Shown: piece after piece, positions 59,745 through 64,000 of the stretch
Layout of the letters: each line of letters opens with the position of its first letter
How positions within the stretch are numbered: the first letter of the stretch is position 1
Origin: Tragulus kanchil
Taxonomy: Eukaryota; Chordata; Mammalia; Artiodactyla; Tragulidae
Assembly: GCA_022376925.1 (NCBI GenBank)
Contig: JAIOJX010000001.1
Span: 2,451,501 to 2,515,500 of the forward strand
Length of the DNA: 64,000 nucleotides
Direction: 5' to 3'
Notes under the pieces: generated by a model
Database searches by the model: none
Seen by the model: only the letters and a program-made list of their open reading frames with translations
What the model was told of the DNA's origin: nothing
Position numbers and translations under genes: made by a program

Positions 59745-60064
59745 TTTAAAGATTTATTTATTTATTTTGGGCGGGGGTCGGGTGGGGGAGGGAGGGGAGC
59801 GGGCAGGTCACTTCCATTGGTCTTTCATTTCTTTATTTGCATCCGTCTTTGTTCTTTGGCTCCTGTGGGCCTCCCATCGCAGTGGTCTCTGTTGTTGCAG
59901 AGTGCCGGCTCTGGGCAAACGTGCTCCAGAGCTCCGGCTTGGTAATTGGACACATCAGTCCAGCCGCTCCGCGGCATGTGGGATCTTCCCAGGCCAGGGA
60001 TCGAACCAGCGCCCCTTGCACTGCAAGGCGGTGTCCTTATCCACTGGGCCACCAGGGGAAGCCC
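59745..60064 (-). mobile_element. tRNA-derived SINE, family A with C-rich tail, inverted (truncated copy 58,605-58,780)
   Basis: The reverse strand starts agggcttcccctggtggcc. It is flanked by 'ctatatgacatttta' on both sides, a 15-base target-site duplication. The other copy is cut at the duplication junction. Confidence 0.92.
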
Positions 60065-60470
60065 TATATGACATTTTAGAAAAGGCAAAACTATGGAGAC
60101 AGTAAGAATTCAGTGGTTTCCAAGTGTTGAGAGAAAAGAACCATGAACAGGAGGGCATGGAGGGTTTTTCGGCCAGTGAAACTATTCTGTATGATATTAT
60201 AATGGTGCATACATGTTATTATACATTTTCACAAACCCATAGGATGTACAACACCAAGAGTGAACCTATGGACTCTGGGTGATAATGACGTGTCCGTGCA
60301 GGTTCAGCTGTAACAAGCCTGCCAGTCTGGTGCTGGATGGTGATAATGGGAGAGGTTATGCATCTGCAGGGATAGGGAGTATAGTGAAAATCTCTGCACC
60401 TCCCTTTCAATTGTGCTGTGAATCTGAAACTGTTCTGAAAGCCAAATTGTGTTAAAAAAAAAAAAAAAAG
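60065..60470 (+). mobile_element. Old L1 3' end with poly-A
   Basis: 'ctgtatgatattataatggt', 'ggactctgggtgataatgac' and 'ctgttctgaaagccaaattg' are followed by a poly-A run, a typical old L1 3' terminus. It continues the L1 of 58,033 onward. Confidence 0.75.
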
Positions 60471-61300
60471 TCAGGCTGAAGTTCCAACATATCCATAGTT
60501 ACATTAAGTCACATGGTCTACAGGCATCAATTAAATGACAGAAAGTGGAAAATTGGATTTAAAAATGACTCTATATCGTATACATAAGAAATTCATCTCA
60601 AACATAATGATATAAATATATGGCAAGCAAACAGGAATACCATTGTGACTTTATTTGTAAAAAGTGGCAAACAACCAAATTGTCCTTTACTAAAGGAATG
60701 ATTAAAGACACTGCTTCTTGCATACCATGGATTAATACTCAGAAATAAAAAAGAGCAGACTCTTCATACATGCAGTAATTTGTATGGCTTAAAGGGCATT
60801 ATTCAAAGTGAAAATATCCTTGTTGTTAAGAAACAAAGATACATAAAGCAAAAATCAGAAGAAATATAAGGAAAACTAAAAAATACATAATCATAGTGAG
60901 ACATTGACATTTCTCTGAGAATAATTTATCAAGTAAAGAAAAAATAAGAATAGGAGCATCTTGAATGATATCATTAATGATTTAAATATAATAGATTTGT
61001 ATTTAATCAATTTATATCAATCATATCCTACACAAATATAGTTAAAATTTTGAATTTCATATGTTGTTATTAGACATCCATAGGGCATTTAGAAAAACTG
61101 GCAAAAAATGAACATTACTACATTTCAAAAAGTAGGATTCTTTTTTGTGTGTGTGATTCAGTTACACATATACTATTTTTGAAATTATTTTCCATTATAG
61201 GTTATTATAGGGTAGTGACTATAGTTCCCCGTGCTGTCCAGTAAACCTTTGTTGCTTGTTGTGTATCTATTTTTTTAAATTAGAAATCTAGCATTCTATT
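60471..61300. other. AT-rich, old L1-like debris
   Basis: 'ggaataccattgtgacttta' and 'attaatactcagaaataaaa' look like decayed L1 ORF2 3' text on the plus strand. 61,140-61,275 is a short inverted L1 3' piece ('agttccccgtgctgtccagt'). Confidence 0.5.
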
Positions 61301-61445
61301 CATATTAAGTCAAACAAGTGGAATTAAAATGTCAAATTTTTTAGTTAGGCAAAAGTTCACAAGTTTTCTAGAATATATATAATGCATATTAGTTATATAT
61401 ATGTATACAGAAGACTTGAGAAGGAGCATCAGAAAGTCAAAGAGG

Positions 61446-61590
61446 GACTTCCCTGGTGGTCCAGTGGTTAAGACTCTGTGTTCCCAATGCAGTGGGGCCC
61501 AGGTTCGAGCCCTGGTCAGGGAACTACATCCCACATGCCACAGCTAAGACCCAGAACAGCCAAATAAATCAATAATTAAAAAAAAAAAAG
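61446..61590 (+). mobile_element. CHR-2-like SINE, well preserved
   Basis: It has the head gggacttccctggtggtcc, box B 'aggttcgagccc' and 'cagggaactacatcccacat', with a poly-A end. The flanks 'gtcaaagag' and 'gccaaagag' suggest a target-site duplication. Confidence 0.88.
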
Positions 61591-62029
61591 CCAAAGAGCT
61601 GGAGAAATCAGAAAACATAAACTAAATGAAATGGGAGAACTGAATATGAAATAGAAAAAGTGAAACAAACCATATAAAGGTAAAAGATCCTCATACACAC
61701 AAGTTTTTAAGCATGATGGCTCATTAGAAACATATCTTGAGCTCTGGCAAAAAAAGAAAAAAAAAAAGTCAATACCTGGGCATTTGTATTTTTCAAATAA
61801 TTCCAAGATAATTCTGATATGCGTATGGATTTAAAAAAAGTGATTACAGGTTTTTCTATTATAATTTTGGCAATATACAATGCTATAATGTTTCTGTTGA
61901 CCAATCATGGCACAATGGTTTTAATAGTTACATAATCACAATGGTAAAAGACATCTATCAGTCTTCACAATAGCCAGACCAAAAGAAAAAGACAATTACA
62001 ATTGCAAGCCATAATGGGAACATGATTAA
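61591..62029. other. AT-rich intergenic, unassigned
   Basis: No feature recognised. Confidence 0.4.
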
Positions 62030-63540
62030 TGTCGTTTTTTCCTCGTTGGTTTTAATATTTTATCTATCTTTAATTTTTGTCATTTTGATTAATATGTGTC
62101 TCAGTGTATTCCTCCTTGGGTTTATCCTGACTGGGTTTCTCTGTGCTTCCTGGAATTGGTTGATTATTTCCTTTCCAATGTTAGGGAAGTTTTCAGCTAT
62201 TATCTCTTCAAATATTTTCTCAGGCCCTTTCTCTCTTCTCTTTCTGGGATCCCTATAATGCAGATGTTTGTGTTTAATGTTGTCCCAGAGGTGTCTTAGG
62301 CTGTCTTCATTTGCTCTTGTTCTTTTTTCTGTATTCTGTTCTGCAGCAGTGATTTCCACCATTCTGTCCTCCAGGTCCTTTACCCATGCTTCTGCATCAG
62401 TTATTCTGCTATGGATTCCTTCTGTATTTATTCATCTGTTTGTTCTTTAGTTTTTCCAGGTCTTTGGTGAACAATTCTTGCATCTGATCAATCTTTGCTT
62501 CCATTCTTCTTGCAAGATCCTGAACCATATTCAGTATCATTATTCTGAATTCTTTTTCTGGAAGGTTGCCCATCTCCACTTCATTTAATGGTTTTTTCAG
62601 GGGATTTATTTTGTCCCTTCGTCTAGGATGTAACTTCCTGCTTTTTCATGCTGATTAACTTTCTGTAATGTGGTTTTGTTTTCGATGCTATGGGATTGTG
62701 GTTTTTCTTGCTTCTGTCTGCCCTCTGAAGGAGACGGCTAAGAAGTTTGTATAAGCTACCTGATGGAAGGGACTACTGGAGGGAAAAAAAAGCTGGGTCA
62801 TGCTCTGGTGGTCAGAGCCTTGTTCAGTAAAGCTTTAATCCAATTATCTGCTGATGGGTGGGGTTGCACTCCCTCCCTGGTAGTTTTTTGAGCCCAGACC
62901 TTGGACTCTGTGGTTGGGTTGATGGCGACCTCTAAGAGGACTAACACCAAAAGGGACCTTCCCAGACAGTCGCTGCGAGTCAACCCTCCCATCCCTGTGG
63001 CGAGCCTCTGGTGACCCACGCCTCCACAGGAGACCCTCCAACACTAGCAGGTAGCTTTGGCTCAATTTCCTGTGGAGTCACTGTTCTTTTCCTCCGAGTC
63101 TTGGTGCATGCAAGGTTTTGTTTGTGCCTTGCAAGACTGGAGTCTATTTTCCCGAATCCTACGGAAGACTTTCAATCAAGTCCCACTGGCCTTCAAGGTC
63201 AGATTCCCTGGGGATTCCCAGTCCCTTTGTTGGGTCCTCAGGCTGCGAAGCCTGATGTGGGGTTCTGAACTTTCACAATAGTGTGAGAGCTTCTTTGTTA
63301 TTATTGTTCTCCGGTTTGTGGTGCACCCATCTGGTGGGTATGGGATTTGATTTTATTGTGATTGTGCCCCTCCTACCATCTCACTGTGGCGTCTTCTTTG
63401 TCTCTGGGGGTGGTATATCTTTTTCGGGGAGGTACCAGCATCCTCCCGCCAATTATTATTCAACAGCTAGTTGCGATTTTGGTGGTCTCACAAGAGGAGA
63501 TGAGCAGCTTCCTTCTACTCCCAGCTTCGTACAGTTTAAA
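62030..63540 (-). mobile_element. L1 5' part (5' UTR and start of ORF1), inverted and 3' truncated
   Basis: The reverse strand translates near 62,060-62,362 to L1 ORF1 text: 'EKGPEKIFEEIIAENFPNIG' and 'KEIINQFQEAQRNPVRINPR', then 'RHILIKMTKIK'. Higher coordinates (62,700-63,540) fit an L1 5' UTR, GC-richer than the surroundings. The element stops inside ORF1, so ORF2 and the 3' end are missing. ORF1 is broken by a stop. Confidence 0.8.
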
Positions 63541-63602
63541 TGGGTAAATTTCACGGTATATGAACTATATCTCAATAAAGCTGTTTTTTTTTTTTTTTTT
63601 GG
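63541..63602 (+). mobile_element. Old L1 3' terminus with poly-T-like run
   Basis: 'atgggtaaatttcacggtat' and 'gaactatatctcaataaagc' are the last bases of an old L1 3' UTR. The terminal run is T instead of A, probably an AT slippage or junction with another element. Confidence 0.55.
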
Positions 63603-63819
63603 AAAAGCAATATGATGAGATTTATGTAAGTTGATGAATGTTTGCGAGTATTAGAAACTTTTCATAAATAGCTGACACCTGTATTTACTGACTCCACTAC
63701 TAATTTAATTAAATGATACATAAATCCCTATGATAGCCTAATTCTGTGAAATCTGCCTTTCTTTTGTGAAAACCAAGCAGACAGAGACCTTGGTGACAGC
63801 TTTAAGTCCCAACACATCT

Positions 63820-63920
63820 CCATTTCACACATGAGAAAATTGAGACCTAGAGAAAGGATGGCACTTGCAAGTTAGTAAGTCAGTGGCAGAGCAGTGAATT
63901 TGAATCTCCTAACCCCTTGT
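63820..63920 (+). mobile_element. MIR fragment
   Basis: 'atgagaaaattgagacctag' and 'cttgcaagttagtaagtcag' form the MIR core. Confidence 0.75.
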
Positions 63921-63924
63921 CCAA

Positions 63925-64000
63925 TCTTGACTCCAGCTTGTACTTCACCCAGACTGGAATTTCACATGATGTACTCTGCATAGAAGTTAAATAAGCAAGG
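63925..64000 (-). mobile_element. BovB fragment, inverted, running off the right edge
   Basis: 'gactccagcttgtacttcac' and 'atgatgtactctgcatagaa' match, by eye, the BovB text at 44,350-44,415 with several changes. Confidence 0.75.

Larger units (their letters stand above)
57624..59920. repeat. Near-identical tandem duplication 11 (57,624-58,780 / 58,781-59,920)
   Basis: Direct repeat with an offset of 1,157 falling to 1,139 nt because copy 2 lacks 18 bases at about 58,851. Copy 1 near its right end has an over-long G run (58,630-58,650) where copy 2 (59,769-59,790) has the family-normal gggcgggggtcgggtggg. This is a clear sequencing-error pattern next to the junction. Confidence 0.92.

Noticed and set aside
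35401..64000. A further gene right of CETN2, such as a GABA receptor or MAGE family member
   Set aside because: No exon-like translation with splice sites was recognised; the open frames map to repeats or have no family features.

Overview
The window is nuclear DNA from a ruminant artiodactyl, most likely the X chromosome. Two facts support this. Bov-tA SINEs and BovB LINE fragments occur throughout and are ruminant hallmarks, and two recognisable protein-coding genes lie head to head: NSDHL (minus strand, sterol C4 demethylation) and CETN2 (plus strand, centrin-2). NSDHL and CETN2 are neighbours on human Xq28. The species cannot be named from the sequence.

Layout. From 529 to 27,041 runs the 5' part of NSDHL on the minus strand: a non-coding first exon at about 27,041, then coding exons at 17,992-18,099, 11,510-11,668, 8,158-8,304 (with a second copy at 9,250-9,396), 2,357-2,485 and 529-671. 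Together these encode residues 1-228 of a protein of about 373 residues. The C-terminal exons lie beyond the left edge. A CpG-rich shared promoter occupies roughly 27,110-27,440. CETN2 follows on the plus strand with five exons between 27,439 and 34,877, encoding exactly 172 residues, and a polyadenylation signal at 35,375. From 35.4 kb to the end I recognise no gene. That part holds L1, BovB, Bov-tA and CHR-like SINEs, MIRs and some unassigned single-copy sequence.

The most striking structure is a set of eleven direct tandem duplications, each with a unit of about 1.06-1.16 kb and nearly identical copies. They are scattered over unrelated sequence: introns, exons, promoter, L1, BovB and SINEs. 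Copy differences cluster near the junctions and are often homopolymer or small indel differences. I read these as unmerged contig or read overlaps (false duplications in the assembly), not biology. They duplicate the CETN2 promoter and first exon, CETN2 exon 2, NSDHL coding exon 3 and part of NSDHL coding exon 4, so a naive annotation would give wrong gene models.

I found no new gene system. Secondary points of interest are a possible RFX X-box and several CCAAT boxes in the shared promoter, a GC-AG intron in CETN2, a near-perfect hairpin with RFX-like half sites at 46.8 kb, a well-preserved tRNA-derived SINE family with a C-rich tail variant, a twin-primed (5'-inverted) L1, and an L1 remnant lacking its 3' part.
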